Part shown: positions 19,866 to 28,330 of the stretch, piece after piece
Numbering within the stretch: position 1 is the first letter of the stretch
Layout of the letters: every line of letters begins with the position of its first letter
Assembly (NCBI RefSeq): GCF_018305005.1
Contig: NZ_JAGQEG010000008.1
Location: 1-64,000, forward strand
Source: Collimonas silvisoli
GTDB lineage: Bacteria > Pseudomonadota > Gammaproteobacteria > Burkholderiales > Burkholderiaceae_D
Length of the DNA stretch: 64,000 bases
Direction of reading: 5' to 3'
Position numbers and translations under genes: made by a program
The notes under the pieces: generated by a model
The model's database searches: none
What the model was told of the DNA's origin: nothing
Seen by the model: the letters and a program-made list of their open reading frames with translations, nothing else

Positions 19866-20678
19866 CTAACAGTTCGCCGACGCTCGCGGATCAGCGATAA
19901 AAATCGTGAATGCAGTACAGTTATCCAGCGGGATATTGGATGCGCTACCGTTCTTTTCTACGATGGCGTGCATCAGGTCCAGCCATTCTTGTGCCGAACC
20001 GGCTCGCGCCGCCGCCTGCTCCATCTCCGCTTCGTTGATCCATTCCCAGAAGCCGTCGCTGCAGATCAGGAAGGCGTCGCCGTCCTGTAACTGCGTCGCG
20101 CTCTGGGTCACCTCGGCCGGCGCACTACCTTCGACGCCAACCGCGGCAGTCAGGATGCTGCGGCGCGGATGCCGGCGTAATTGTTCGGCCGAGCAATGGC
20201 CGGCCTCGACGAATTGCTGGATCAGGCTGTGATCCTTGGTGACGCTGTGCAGTTTATTGCGACGGAAAAGATAGAGGCGGGTGTCGCCCATGTGCGCCCA
20301 TAGCGCGCAACGGTTTTTTTGATCGACCAGCAATACCGCCACGGTCGAACTCATGTCTTTCAGGCGCGGAATCTGGGCTTGACGCCGGCTCAGCTGCGCC
20401 ACCGCATGCTCGATATAAGATTGCAGCGCGCGCGGGCCGAAAGACGCCTCTTCCACGAACATTTCCATGATCGAATGGACCACGATATTCGAGGCGATCT
20501 CGCCGCCGTATTCGCCGCCGACACCGTCAGAGACAATCACGCAAGCCAGATCTTCCTGCAGCACGCTGCCCCAGGAATCCTGATTGACCTGCCGCCCACC
20601 GGCATGACTCAGCTGCGCCAGACTCAGGACAACCGAAATTGCTGTGTTGCTGTCGCTGAGCAGCGACGGCTCAGGCAT
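19866..20678 (-). CDS. pppA: T6SS-associated PP2C-family Ser/Thr phosphatase (PppA-like)
   Basis: A 270-residue PPM/PP2C phosphatase. The metal-binding motifs are 'V-S-D-G-V-G-G-E-Y-G-G-E' (about 49-60), 'M-S-S-T-V-A-V-L-L-V-D' (about 110), 'A-H-M-G-D-T-R-L-Y-L' and 'C-S-D-G-F-W-E-W'. In T6SS post-translational control PppA removes the phosphate that PpkA adds to the FHA protein and so resets the apparatus. Its start overlaps the end of tagH by 8 bp, indicating translational coupling. Confidence 0.87.
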   Translation of the reverse strand: MPEPSLLSDSNTAISVVLSLAQLSHAGGRQVNQDSWGSVLQEDLACVIVSDGVGGEYGGEIASNIVVHSIMEMFVEEASFGPRALQSYIEHAVAQLSRRQAQIPRLKDMSSTVAVLLVDQKNRCALWAHMGDTRLYLFRRNKLHSVTKDHSLIQQFVEAGHCSAEQLRRHPRRSILTAAVGVEGSAPAEVTQSATQLQDGDAFLICSDGFWEWINEAEMEQAAARAGSAQEWLDLMHAIVEKNGSASNIPLDNCTAFTIFIADPRASANC

Positions 20679-21891
20679 GCTGCGTCTCTTTCCTCAGCTT
20701 CTCGACTTTTCTCTCGTAAGCTTGCAAGAATGCCTTGCCAAACAAGGTCTGGAAATCGTCTTGCGAGGATTCCGCGATAATCCGCTGGAAACGCTCATTA
20801 TAAGCATCCCACAACTTCGCTTTGCGGGTCGACGGCAGCAATGCATCCAGCATGCCGCCTTTTTTTAAATGCCTCTCCATCACCTCGGGATTGAAACGCT
20901 GCAACGTCTCCTTCATAGTCGCGCGCATGCCGGAGACCACGCCCGCCTGGTGCGCCTGCAAATCCAGGTAAGCGTCCCGCATGGCTTCTGTGGCGCCCAT
21001 GAAACCCGGCATTTTCTTGCGCAGCATCTGGATCAGCACGGTCTGGCTATCGGCAAAAAACTTCAGCGGATTATTGTTTCTGACCACCACCTTGGTCACA
21101 TCCGCATGCGCTTCTTTCTTGACCAGCGCACGTGTCGCATTCAAATCTATCGTGCCTTGCACCGCCGTGGCTAATAACTTGCCGATGGTTTCCATCAATT
21201 CCGGCGTCAATTCCGACACCAGAGCCCCGTCAGGCAAACCCGCACCTTTGATGAAAGCCTGAACCAATGCCTCGCTGGATGCAGATGGTTCGGCAACCTT
21301 ATTGCTGTCGTCGCCGGCGGCGACCGGCGCTGGCGCAGGATTTGCGGCTGCCTGCTGCCCCGTATTCACGGGGCGCACCGGTGTTGCCGGCGATTGCAAT
21401 GTTGTCGGCAGGGCGGCATTGGCGGTTGCCGCCAATTCCAGGTTCAATTGCGCCAGCGCCGCCAAGCGGGTTTCGGATACGCTCAATAAGGGCTTGCCGC
21501 CATTTATCCGGCGCACAGGATTGGCCGATGCTTGGCCCGGCTGATTGGTCATGTCAGGGTTATCCTTCATTAGGTTGAGCTGCGCTTCGGCGCGTAGTAG
21601 ATACAGGCCGATCTGGATTTCATCGCCTATCAGCAAATCGTGTTCACGTTCGGCTTCGATCTCATGGCCATTGAGCAAGATCGGATTGGCGCGGCTGAGG
21701 TTGGTAATGGTTTGACGGACACCGTCGCTTTTGATCGCCGCCTGGGTCCGCGATACAAGATTCCTGGGATCGGCCAGCACGAAATAATTCTCTTCGCTGC
21801 GGCCAAGCGTTTTCGGCTCACGGCCGAACACGGCCGACAAGGGCAGCTCGGGCGCCACATTATTGTAAGAAACAACACTAATTTTTATCAT
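20671..21891 (-). CDS. tagH: T6SS-associated FHA-domain protein TagH
   Basis: A 406-residue cytosolic scaffold. The N-terminal FHA domain (about residues 5-100) shows 'L-G-R-S-E-E-N-Y-F-V-L-A-D-P', 'V-S-R-T-Q-A-A-I' and 'L-S-R-A-N-P-I-L-L-N-G', the phosphothreonine-binding face. A low-complexity Ala/Pro linker follows. The C-terminal TagH domain (about 220-400) contains 'F-F-A-D-S-Q-T-V-L-I-Q-M-L' and 'F-L-Q-A-Y-E-R-K-V-E'. It is the first gene of the operon, 56 nt downstream of the predicted start point of the sigma-54 promoter. It would be the substrate of the kinase and phosphatase that follow. Confidence 0.87.
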   Translation of the reverse strand: MIKISVVSYNNVAPELPLSAVFGREPKTLGRSEENYFVLADPRNLVSRTQAAIKSDGVRQTITNLSRANPILLNGHEIEAEREHDLLIGDEIQIGLYLLRAEAQLNLMKDNPDMTNQPGQASANPVRRINGGKPLLSVSETRLAALAQLNLELAATANAALPTTLQSPATPVRPVNTGQQAAANPAPAPVAAGDDSNKVAEPSASSEALVQAFIKGAGLPDGALVSELTPELMETIGKLLATAVQGTIDLNATRALVKKEAHADVTKVVVRNNNPLKFFADSQTVLIQMLRKKMPGFMGATEAMRDAYLDLQAHQAGVVSGMRATMKETLQRFNPEVMERHLKKGGMLDALLPSTRKAKLWDAYNERFQRIIAESSQDDFQTLFGKAFLQAYERKVEKLRKETQHA

Positions 21892-21956
21892 CGGATCGGT
21901 TTCCAGCTGCGCCTAATTTTGCGCAAATTATCCTAGAGCATTATTACATGCTTGAC

Positions 21957-21973
21957 AGCAAGTTCCATGCCCA
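21957..21973 (-). promoter_or_regulatory. Sigma-54 (-24/-12) promoter for the tagH operon
   Basis: On the minus strand the sequence GGGCATGGAACTTGCT lies about 66-81 nt upstream of the tagH start. It matches the RpoN consensus TGGCACG-N4-TTGCT at all but two positions, with the invariant GG and GC exactly 10 nt apart. Transcription would begin near 21947. Sigma-54 control needs an activator ATPase; none is encoded nearby. An inverted repeat at 22101-22115 (TGACA, 5 nt, TGTCA) about 140 bp upstream is a possible activator site. Confidence 0.65.
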
Positions 21974-22168
21974 AGAATTGCCTGTTGGAATCGTTCCGAT
22001 AAACCTGGAAAAGGTGTGAAAAAAGCGCAAAAAACCTTGTGATTTGCAGCTTATTTACAACTTTACAACCTGCAAAACTGCCCTCTCTTGTCATCCATGG
22101 TGACATTTTCTGTCAGCTGGAATCAGCTGAAAAACGGATCGGAGTGTTCCGTGTAAATCTGGAGATAA

Positions 22169-22193
22169 AGGGATAGAGCGGCGCTCTATCCCT
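22169..22193 (-). terminator. Hairpin after alaC, probable terminator
   Basis: A perfect 11-bp stem (AGGGATAGAGC and its complement) with a 3-nt loop begins 20 nt after the alaC stop codon. The stem is GC-moderate and very stable for its size, but the following T-run is weak, so termination may be partial or Rho-assisted. Confidence 0.55.
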
Positions 22194-22212
22194 CAAGCCG
22201 GGCGAATGCCGT

Positions 22213-23406
22213 TTAGGATTGGCGCAACATGGCCTTGATGCCGCGGATCGCCTGGCGGATCCGAGCTTCGTTTTCGATCAGCGCAAAGCGCACGTATTCA
22301 TCGCCGTATTCGCCGAAACCGATGCCCGGCGAGACGCAAACCTTGGCCTTTTCCAGCAGCTGCTTGGAAAATTCCAGCGATCCCAGATGCCGATAGGCTT
22401 CCGGTATGCGCGCCCAGATATACATCGACGCCTTCGGGATATCCACCATCCAGCCGGCCTCGTGCAAACCCTTGGCCAGCACATCGCGCCGGCTCTGGTA
22501 TTTTTTACAGATATCCGCGACGCATTGCTGATCGCCCTCCAGCGCCGCAATCGCCGCCACTTGCACCGGCGTGAAACTGCCATAGTCGTGATAGCTCTTG
22601 ATGCGCGCCAGCGCCGCCACCAGTTCCTTGTTGCCGACCATGAAACCGATGCGCCAGCCGGCCATGTTGTAGCTCTTCGACAGGGTGAAAAACTCCACCG
22701 CCACATCGCGTGCGCCCGGCACTTGCATGATCGACGGCGCCTGCCAGCCGTCGAAGACAATATCCGCGTAGGCCAGATCGTGTACCACCAGGATGTTGTG
22801 TTCCTTCGCCAGCTTGACCACCCGCTCGAAAAATTCCAGCTCGACGCATTGCGCGGTTGGATTCGAGGGAAAACCCAGCACCATCATTTTCGGCTTCGGA
22901 TAACTTTCCCGTATCGCCCGCTCCAGCTCGGCAAAGAAATCCACGCCAGGGCTCATGCGCACCGAACGGATGTCGGCGCCGGCAATCACCGCGCCGTAAA
23001 TGTGGATCGGATAACTGGGATTCGGCACCAGCACCGTATCGCCGCGATCCAGCGTCGCCAGCATCAGATGCGCCAGCCCTTCCTTGGAACCGATGGTGAC
23101 AATCGCCTCGGTATCCGGATTGAATTCGACGTCGTAGCGCTTCTTGTACCAATGGCTGATCGCGCGCCGCAGGCGCGGAATGCCCTTGGATGCCGAATAA
23201 CCGTGGGTGTCGGGACGCTGCGCTACCTCGATCAGCTTGTCGACGATATGCGGCGGCGTAGCGCCGTCGGGATTGCCCATCGACATGTCGACAATATCTT
23301 CGCCACGGCGGCGCGCCGCCATTTTCAGTTCAGCGGTGATATTAAAAACGTAGGGGGGAAGACGATCGATGCGCGAAAATCTGCGCGGAGTTGGGGATTC
23401 AGACAT
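22213..23406 (-). CDS. alaC: Alanine transaminase AlaC
   Basis: A 397-residue class I/II PLP aminotransferase. The start [20 protein letters not shown] and the segment '[16 protein letters not shown]' are typical of AlaC, which makes alanine from pyruvate and glutamate. The PLP lysine lies in '[16 protein letters not shown]', and 'G-F-P-S-N-P-T-A-Q' and 'C-V-S-P-G-I-G-F-G' are also present. Full length and monocistronic; a hairpin follows its stop. Confidence 0.92.
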   Translation of the reverse strand: MSESPTPRRFSRIDRLPPYVFNITAELKMAARRRGEDIVDMSMGNPDGATPPHIVDKLIEVAQRPDTHGYSASKGIPRLRRAISHWYKKRYDVEFNPDTEAIVTIGSKEGLAHLMLATLDRGDTVLVPNPSYPIHIYGAVIAGADIRSVRMSPGVDFFAELERAIRESYPKPKMMVLGFPSNPTAQCVELEFFERVVKLAKEHNILVVHDLAYADIVFDGWQAPSIMQVPGARDVAVEFFTLSKSYNMAGWRIGFMVGNKELVAALARIKSYHDYGSFTPVQVAAIAALEGDQQCVADICKKYQSRRDVLAKGLHEAGWMVDIPKASMYIWARIPEAYRHLGSLEFSKQLLEKAKVCVSPGIGFGEYGDEYVRFALIENEARIRQAIRGIKAMLRQS

Positions 23407-23537
23407 GTTTTTCTTTCACGTTAGCGCCCGGAACCGTCCGAGCGACGTTGGAACAGGTTTTCCATTTGCGTGGAATGTTCCGCTGACGATTCTAGTGAAC
23501 ATCTGGCGATTCTGCAATGCCTGCCAGCGCCCCAATG

Positions 23538-24878
23538 CTAGGCCGGCATTGCAGCCAGCTTCGCACACTGGCTCCGCACACCGCTGAGAATGGCGTCAGA
23601 CAGGTCTTCCGGAAAATCGGCAGGCAGCTGTGCGGCGACATCTGCCAGCACTGCTGCGGTCGCGCCGATCAATTCGGCGATGATTTCCTCTGCGCTGTCA
23701 GCCCCCAACCCAACCTGCCGCGCCTGTGCAACCCAGTGCCTGCGCTGGATCTGGCCGAGCAGGTAGATGTTGTTGCTGTTGCCGCGCACGGCCATCGCCA
23801 GTTTCGCCTTTTGCGGCGCGATCCGGTTGCGTCCGCTGCCCAGGATCGGATGCGCCGAGAGAATATCGTAGAGCGGAGTCGCGCAATAACGGCCGCCGGG
23901 CAGGTGCGCTATGCTGAAATTCTTGGCATGACCGTCAGTCGCCGCCAGCAGCCAAAAGATCAGCTGCGTTTTAAAGAAATTCCGCCGATCCCGTTCAGCC
24001 TGCTCCGAGCCCCGCAACACCTCCATGATGGCGGCAATGCCGGGGCCGCCGTCCGCCTGGTATTTGGCCAGCGGCCAGGTGCCGGTGGCCTGGCAGAAAT
24101 CCTCCTGGGGAAGACGGACAATCCAGCTATCGTCACTCGCCAATTTACGATCGAAGCGTTGGACGATCAACACCTTTTGCTCTTCAAAGCGAGCTATATC
24201 GCAATGCGCCACCGCAAGACCGTAAGCGGCGACCAGTCTGGAACACAGCCATTCGTTTTCCACCGAGGTGCGCATGTCGGCCTGCATATTGCCTACCAGG
24301 CCTAAAGGAAGCTTGAAGATATGCGTCGTCGGCGTGCTGCCTTGCGGGCGCATCCACTGCCCGGCATGCCACAGCAGCGCGGTTTTTTCCTGAGCGCCGG
24401 CAATCGACAGGCGCAGATCGGCGTCATGAGCATGTTGCCCCAGCGCCCCGCCGGCTGTACTTTCGCGCAACTGCTGCGCTACCTGTGCGGTAGTCAGCGG
24501 CTGGCCTGTGAGCGAATACAGAGCACTTGGCTGTTCGTCCTCTGGAAGCAATTGCAAGGCGCCGACACAATCCCGCCCAAGTGCGGCCAAAAGATCGAAC
24601 GGCGCCACGCCGGCTACCTGATAACGCTGCGCCAGACGGCGCCGGATGGCGTCGCTGTCCGGTAAAAGATTATCGAAGAAAGCGCTGACCAGTTGTCCCT
24701 TGTAGACCTGGTTTCCCGGCGTAAATGGCAGAGATAGGGAGAGCGGCCGCCCTTGTTCGTCGGCTATCCATTCATCAAAATAGCGCAGGCTCTCTTCCTG
24801 CGGAGTGCGCTGCCAGACACCGACAGAAATACCGTTCATCCAGACATGCAGCTGCTGTTTTTGCGAGCGGCGCCCCAT
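23538..24878 (-). CDS. hipA: HipA-family serine/threonine kinase toxin
   Basis: A 446-residue HipA-type toxin. The N-subdomain begins 'L-H-V-W-M-N-G-I-S-V-G-V-W'. The autophosphorylation loop 'S-I-A-G-A-Q-E-K-T-A-L-L' (about 157-168), ATP lysine strand 'T-H-I-F-K-L-P', catalytic loop 'A-T-D-G-H-A-K-N-F-S' and metal-binding 'P-L-Y-D-I-L-S' are all present, so it looks active. In E. coli, HipA phosphorylates glutamyl-tRNA synthetase and stalls growth. The gene follows its antitoxin with a 2-bp gap. Confidence 0.9.
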   Translation of the reverse strand: MGRRSQKQQLHVWMNGISVGVWQRTPQEESLRYFDEWIADEQGRPLSLSLPFTPGNQVYKGQLVSAFFDNLLPDSDAIRRRLAQRYQVAGVAPFDLLAALGRDCVGALQLLPEDEQPSALYSLTGQPLTTAQVAQQLRESTAGGALGQHAHDADLRLSIAGAQEKTALLWHAGQWMRPQGSTPTTHIFKLPLGLVGNMQADMRTSVENEWLCSRLVAAYGLAVAHCDIARFEEQKVLIVQRFDRKLASDDSWIVRLPQEDFCQATGTWPLAKYQADGGPGIAAIMEVLRGSEQAERDRRNFFKTQLIFWLLAATDGHAKNFSIAHLPGGRYCATPLYDILSAHPILGSGRNRIAPQKAKLAMAVRGNSNNIYLLGQIQRRHWVAQARQVGLGADSAEEIIAELIGATAAVLADVAAQLPADFPEDLSDAILSGVRSQCAKLAAMPA

Positions 24879-24880
24879 GC

Positions 24881-25288
24881 TTACCAGCTTTCTTTTTTCT
24901 TAGCCGCAGCACGGGCCGATCCGGCTTTCCTGGCCGGCTCTTGCGCCGATTTTCCCTGGTTCAGTGCGCCCGAGCCGGCAGACACGTACGAAGCCGAAGA
25001 TTGATGTGCCGCAAAATCCTGTTGCCCAGGCGTTGCTTCTCCACTCGCATAGGAGGCGCCCGATAAGGATGGCGTCTCGCCACTCAGCACCAGATCGACT
25101 CCCAATACCTGCAAAACCCTGAAAAGTCTTTCAACGCTGGCCGCAGCCGGATTGGCCTCCAGCTGCGCATAGCTTTGCTGCGTGATGCCCAGCTTGTCTG
25201 CCAATGCCGCCTGGGTCAGGCGATTGGTCTTACGGAACCCCTGGAGGATGAGGCGCAATTGACTAAGCGTCTTGATTGGATAATTCAT
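24881..25288 (-). CDS. hipB: HipB-like XRE antitoxin with long low-complexity tail
   Basis: A 135-residue protein. The HTH domain is in about residues 8-70 ('L-T-Q-A-A-L-A-D-K-L-G-I-T-Q-Q-S-Y-A-Q-L-E') followed by the dimerising strand 'L-G-V-D-L-V-L'. The last 60 residues are Ser/Ala/Gln-rich and end in a basic 'A-A-K-K-K-E-S-W'; E. coli HipB is about 88 residues, so this tail is an extension. It should neutralise HipA and repress its own promoter. GGAG lies 7 nt before the ATG. Confidence 0.85.
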   Translation of the reverse strand: MNYPIKTLSQLRLILQGFRKTNRLTQAALADKLGITQQSYAQLEANPAAASVERLFRVLQVLGVDLVLSGETPSLSGASYASGEATPGQQDFAAHQSSASYVSAGSGALNQGKSAQEPARKAGSARAAAKKKESW

Positions 25289-25315
25289 TGCAATCTCCGT
25301 TGTTGCTCATTACCG

Positions 25316-25343
25316 ATTTTACATACTATCTTTTGTAAATCAA
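25316..25343 (-). promoter_or_regulatory. hipBA promoter with overlapping inverted repeat
   Basis: On the minus strand TTGATT (25343-25338) and TAAAAT (25321-25316) are 16 bp apart, a good sigma-70 promoter 28 bp upstream of hipB. An inverted repeat, TTTACA (25318-25323) and TGTAAA (25334-25339), spans the spacer and touches both boxes. That position suits a HipB autorepression operator. Inferred from sequence only. Confidence 0.5.
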
Positions 25344-25470
25344 TAAAACAGTCTATTTAATGTATTTAAATAATACAACTCTTAGGCTGTAAAACATAAA
25401 TACAATACATAACCTGTTATTTCGCACAACTTTGATGCTCCGGATCATCACCGGTTCAGTCCTGCACCAG

Positions 25471-26715
25471 CTATTTCTGTTCCTTGGCAGCTTGCTTGAC
25501 TTTGATATTGCAATTCTCTTTCAAGAATTTCATGGCGCGCGCGTATTTGAGATCGTCATCGTCCACCAGGTATTCCTGCGCATCCGGCAAGAACTCGTCC
25601 TCCCACAAAGACAGCAAATTGTCCTTGATCTCGAACGGTGCAGAATTCCTGATGAAAGCCGCGACCGCCGTGCTATCGAAGCCATGCTGGCGAACCTGGC
25701 GGATCATGGCCCGCGCCTCGGTATCCGACACGGTGGTCTTGGGTTTTGCGCCCGTTGCAATACACATGAAAACAGTCAAACGCGAGTAGGGATCTTCCTT
25801 CCCCTTAGTAACCTCGTGCCATTCCTTCGACACCAGAGCGTCAAAACCGTCGACATCTTCCAGGCCGCCCTCTTGAACGAAGTAACGCAATTCGACAAGA
25901 TTGAGCAAGGAATCGAGCGCCTCTGCAGGATCTGCCAGCGCATCATGCTTCTCGATTTCGCGCCGGACCTTACCTGCGACGTCGCGATATTCCGGCGGCA
26001 CATCGTCCAGCAATTGCTTGGGAAATTTCAACTTCCCGTTGCCAGCGCTGTCGCTGCGCACCGTGGCGATCAATTTGGCAAAACCCAGCCGATTGGGAAA
26101 CTCGTCAGCGCCGCCAAGACGCACCAGCAACGCGGTACGGATGACCGTTTCGGCTCCGGCAAAATCGAGCACGGCACGTTCCAACCCCATGTCGTCGGCA
26201 AACCAGAGCGCCGCAGCGATAACCGTTGCGGTTTCCTCGCGCGCCTTGCGCTCTTTCCGATAGGCGCTAAGGGAAAACGGCTTGGCCAGCGTGCGCTCAT
26301 CCTGGAATTCCTTGAGGCCCTGGCCCTTGGTATCGCCGAAGACGGTGGAATCAGGCAGCGCATGCAGCGCCTTGAGCATCTCGTTGCCGCCGCGCGAATG
26401 CGACAGGAAAGTATTGTCGCGCAGGGATTCCGCCGCTTTTTGCAAATCGCCGTTGTACGTGTGTTCCAGGTAAAGGCTAATCAGATTGACGATGCGTTGC
26501 CGCGCATTTTCAAGATCGGTGTGGAGATGGCTGGTGCCGAAGAATGCGGCGACCTGCACCGTGCCTTTGGCGGCGTCGGCTATCATCGCACGGCATTTTT
26601 CCTGATCGAGGATACCGTTCTTGAGACCAAAACCAAGCGCCTTTTCGAAGAAAGGGCGCTTGTCGATGACGTCGATATTGCGCTGCATATCGGACATGGA
26701 GGACATGGAGGACAT
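25471..26715 (-). CDS. Unrecognised 414-residue protein, last gene of J-domain operon
   Basis: I do not recognise this family. The product is soluble and mixed-charge with no membrane segment or signal; it begins MSSMSSMSDMQRNIDVIDKR and ends in a lysine-rich helix. Long helical stretches are suggested ('Y-R-K-E-R-K-A-R-E-E-T-A-T-V-I-A-A-A-L-W'). The first codons are a 9-nt in-frame tandem repeat giving several possible ATG starts. It lies 61 bp after the 236-residue gene on the same strand and is the fourth gene of the set J-domain, 179 aa, 236 aa, 414 aa. A role with the J-domain protein is inferred from this arrangement. Confidence 0.7.
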   Translation of the reverse strand: MSSMSSMSDMQRNIDVIDKRPFFEKALGFGLKNGILDQEKCRAMIADAAKGTVQVAAFFGTSHLHTDLENARQRIVNLISLYLEHTYNGDLQKAAESLRDNTFLSHSRGGNEMLKALHALPDSTVFGDTKGQGLKEFQDERTLAKPFSLSAYRKERKAREETATVIAAALWFADDMGLERAVLDFAGAETVIRTALLVRLGGADEFPNRLGFAKLIATVRSDSAGNGKLKFPKQLLDDVPPEYRDVAGKVRREIEKHDALADPAEALDSLLNLVELRYFVQEGGLEDVDGFDALVSKEWHEVTKGKEDPYSRLTVFMCIATGAKPKTTVSDTEARAMIRQVRQHGFDSTAVAAFIRNSAPFEIKDNLLSLWEDEFLPDAQEYLVDDDDLKYARAMKFLKENCNIKVKQAAKEQK

Positions 26716-26776
26716 GGGATGCGTGGGTTTCTGGAACAGTTAAAACAGATAAACAGATAACAGATAAGGTTGACGC

Positions 26777-27487
26777 TTAGAGCGCCGACTCTTCGCCAGG
26801 ATCGGCGGCGGCGACGGCTGCCGGCGCAGCAACAGCCGCAGCCACAGGGCGTTCTTGCGATTCCAGCATTTTCTGCTCCGCCAGCTCCAGCTCTGCCTCG
26901 CGCCGCAAGCGTTCCTTCATGCGTTTTTTCAGCACCGGCCAGATCTGCTCGAACATATCGGCGTGCTCATGCTTGAGCAGCCAGGTCAGCTCTTTCCAGT
27001 CGCGATCGCTGATTTCCGATTTGTCGACTTCATCGCCTTCTTCCGTGCGGTTGACGTTGAAAGTGTCATACGTGACGAAATGCACCACCTCTTCGTCGCG
27101 GTCCGACAGATAGTCGATCAGCGCTTCGCAGCCGCCGTCGACCTCGCCGATCGCCTCGATGAATTCGCCGGTCTGGGTATCGTCGCGGAACAGCACCGCA
27201 TTCACCATGCCGCGCAGGCGCACATGGCTATGGTCGCCGTACAGCCTTTCCATGACCACCGCCCGCGCGAACTGCTCCGGCGTCACCAGCAAATTGACCA
27301 CCGATTCTTTCGATGTATCGTATTCGCGTATCACGGCCAGCAGATCTTTCGGCGGCAACGTATCGAGCGCCGCCACCAGCGCGTAATCGCCCTCGGTCTC
27401 AGCCAGGCTGACCAAGGCGAATTCGGCGCCGGCGATGTCGCCGTTGCGGATCAGGTTTGCTGCTTTTACTACGAGCGCGTTTGTCAT
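26777..27487 (-). CDS. Unrecognised 236-residue protein, J-domain operon
   Basis: No known family is recognised. The product is acidic in its centre ('D-R-D-E-E-V-V-H-F-V-T-Y-D-T-F-N-V-N-R-T-E-E-G-D-E') and ends in a charged helix ('L-K-K-R-M-K-E-R-L-R-R-E-A-E-L-E') that looks like a coiled coil, then an Ala-rich tail. It begins MTNALVVKAANLIRNGDIAG. No signal or membrane segment is seen. It follows the 179-residue gene by 28 bp. Confidence 0.7.
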   Translation of the reverse strand: MTNALVVKAANLIRNGDIAGAEFALVSLAETEGDYALVAALDTLPPKDLLAVIREYDTSKESVVNLLVTPEQFARAVVMERLYGDHSHVRLRGMVNAVLFRDDTQTGEFIEAIGEVDGGCEALIDYLSDRDEEVVHFVTYDTFNVNRTEEGDEVDKSEISDRDWKELTWLLKHEHADMFEQIWPVLKKRMKERLRREAELELAEQKMLESQERPVAAAVAAPAAVAAADPGEESAL

Positions 27488-27515
27488 GGAATCACTATGT
27501 CAAAAATGGTTTAAT

Positions 27516-28055
27516 TTAGCCCAGGCGTTCGAAGCCTTGCTCAGCGAGCCAGTCGGCGCCTTCGACTTCGAGGTCGCGGTCGTCTTCGTCGTCATCGCTC
27601 TCCACCTCGTCCACGGCATCGTCCGACTCGCCATGCGCAGACTGATAGGCGCCCTGATAATTGCCGTTGCTCTTCTCGTGCATGTATTCAAGGCAAATCG
27701 TGGTGATCAAAAACCGCTCGCCGCCCGGCTCCTGCAAAGCAACGTCCGCCAGCTTTTGCGCCCACGCCTCGAACTGCACGGCATCGGCAACCTCGGCCCA
27801 GGATGGAAAGTCGTCCGGTTCTTCGGACAACAACATGGTCAGCGCCTGCGGATTGATGAAATCGATACCGCCGTGAAAAGCCACCGCCACCATTTCCGGC
27901 GCAATTTCTATCATCGGCATCATCGGCGCAAACTGCGCGCGCTTGCTTTTCAGGCGCGAGGTCAGGATATCGTTGCCCTCGGAATCGCTTTGCAGGTCTT
28001 CCAGTTCAGCCTGGTAAGCCTTGGTCAGATCCTCGAAAAAAGAAGAAAGCATCAT
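27516..28055 (-). CDS. Unrecognised 179-residue acidic protein, J-domain operon
   Basis: The family is not recognised. The N-terminal part is helical (MMLSSFFEDLTKAYQAELED), the middle contains 'M-V-A-V-A-F-H-G-G-I-D-F-I-N-P', and the C-terminus is very acidic ('D-D-A-V-D-E-V-E-S-D-D-D-E-D-D-R-D'). Acidic tails occur in client-handling or DNA-mimic proteins, but neither role is shown. Its start overlaps the stop of the J-domain gene by 4 bp, so the two are translationally coupled and probably work together. Confidence 0.7.
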   Translation of the reverse strand: MMLSSFFEDLTKAYQAELEDLQSDSEGNDILTSRLKSKRAQFAPMMPMIEIAPEMVAVAFHGGIDFINPQALTMLLSEEPDDFPSWAEVADAVQFEAWAQKLADVALQEPGGERFLITTICLEYMHEKSNGNYQGAYQSAHGESDDAVDEVESDDDEDDRDLEVEGADWLAEQGFERLG

Positions 28056-28330
28056 TGCAAAACCTTGTTCATATAAGTGGTCCAGATTTGTTGGGCGGTT
28101 TCCAGCGGGTTTTCCAGCAGGCTGCGGCGCCGGTTTTCGTCGTATTCCTGGCGTTTCACGGTATCCGACAACAGGTCATAGGCTTCCTGCACTTCGCGGA
28201 AGCGGGAAGGCGCATCGGGCGCTGTATTTCTGTCGGGGTGAAACTCTGAGGCTTTCTTGCGATAGGCGTTTTTCAGAGCGGCTATCGATGCATCACTGTC
28301 TATGCCGAGAACGGCGTAATAATCCTTCAT
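28052..28330 (-). CDS. Small J-domain protein (Hsp40-type co-chaperone)
   Basis: A 92-residue protein that is almost only a J domain. It starts MKDYYAVLGIDSDASIAALK, carries the essential HPD tripeptide at residues 31-33 ('S-E-F-H-P-D-R-N') and helix IV 'F-R-E-V-Q-E-A-Y-D-L-L-S-D'. A short tail with 'P-L-E-T-A-Q-Q-I-W' replaces the Gly/Phe, zinc-finger and client domains of DnaJ. J domains stimulate the ATPase of Hsp70 partners; no Hsp70 gene is nearby, so it would recruit a housekeeping one. It heads a four-gene operon of otherwise unknown proteins. Confidence 0.88.
   Translation of the reverse strand: MKDYYAVLGIDSDASIAALKNAYRKKASEFHPDRNTAPDAPSRFREVQEAYDLLSDTVKRQEYDENRRRSLLENPLETAQQIWTTYMNKVLQ

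Larger units (their letters stand above)
21892..22212. other. Intergenic region between tagH and alaC
   Basis: This 320-bp non-coding stretch is shared by the tagH promoter and the end of alaC. It holds the sigma-54 element (21957-21973), short inverted repeats at 22101-22115 and a repeated CAGCTG (22114-22119 and 22124-22129), and the alaC-side hairpin at 22169-22193. No small gene is supported. Confidence 0.6.

Noticed and set aside
26690-26715. Phase-variable start of the 414-residue gene
   Set aside because: The tandem unit is 9 nt, so changes in number keep the frame and would only alter the N-terminus.
25432-26760. 442-codon plus-strand frame opposite the 414-residue J-operon gene
   Set aside because: Both strands are open, but the minus frame fits the operon spacing and has balanced composition, while the plus frame is His/Arg/Phe-rich and isolated.
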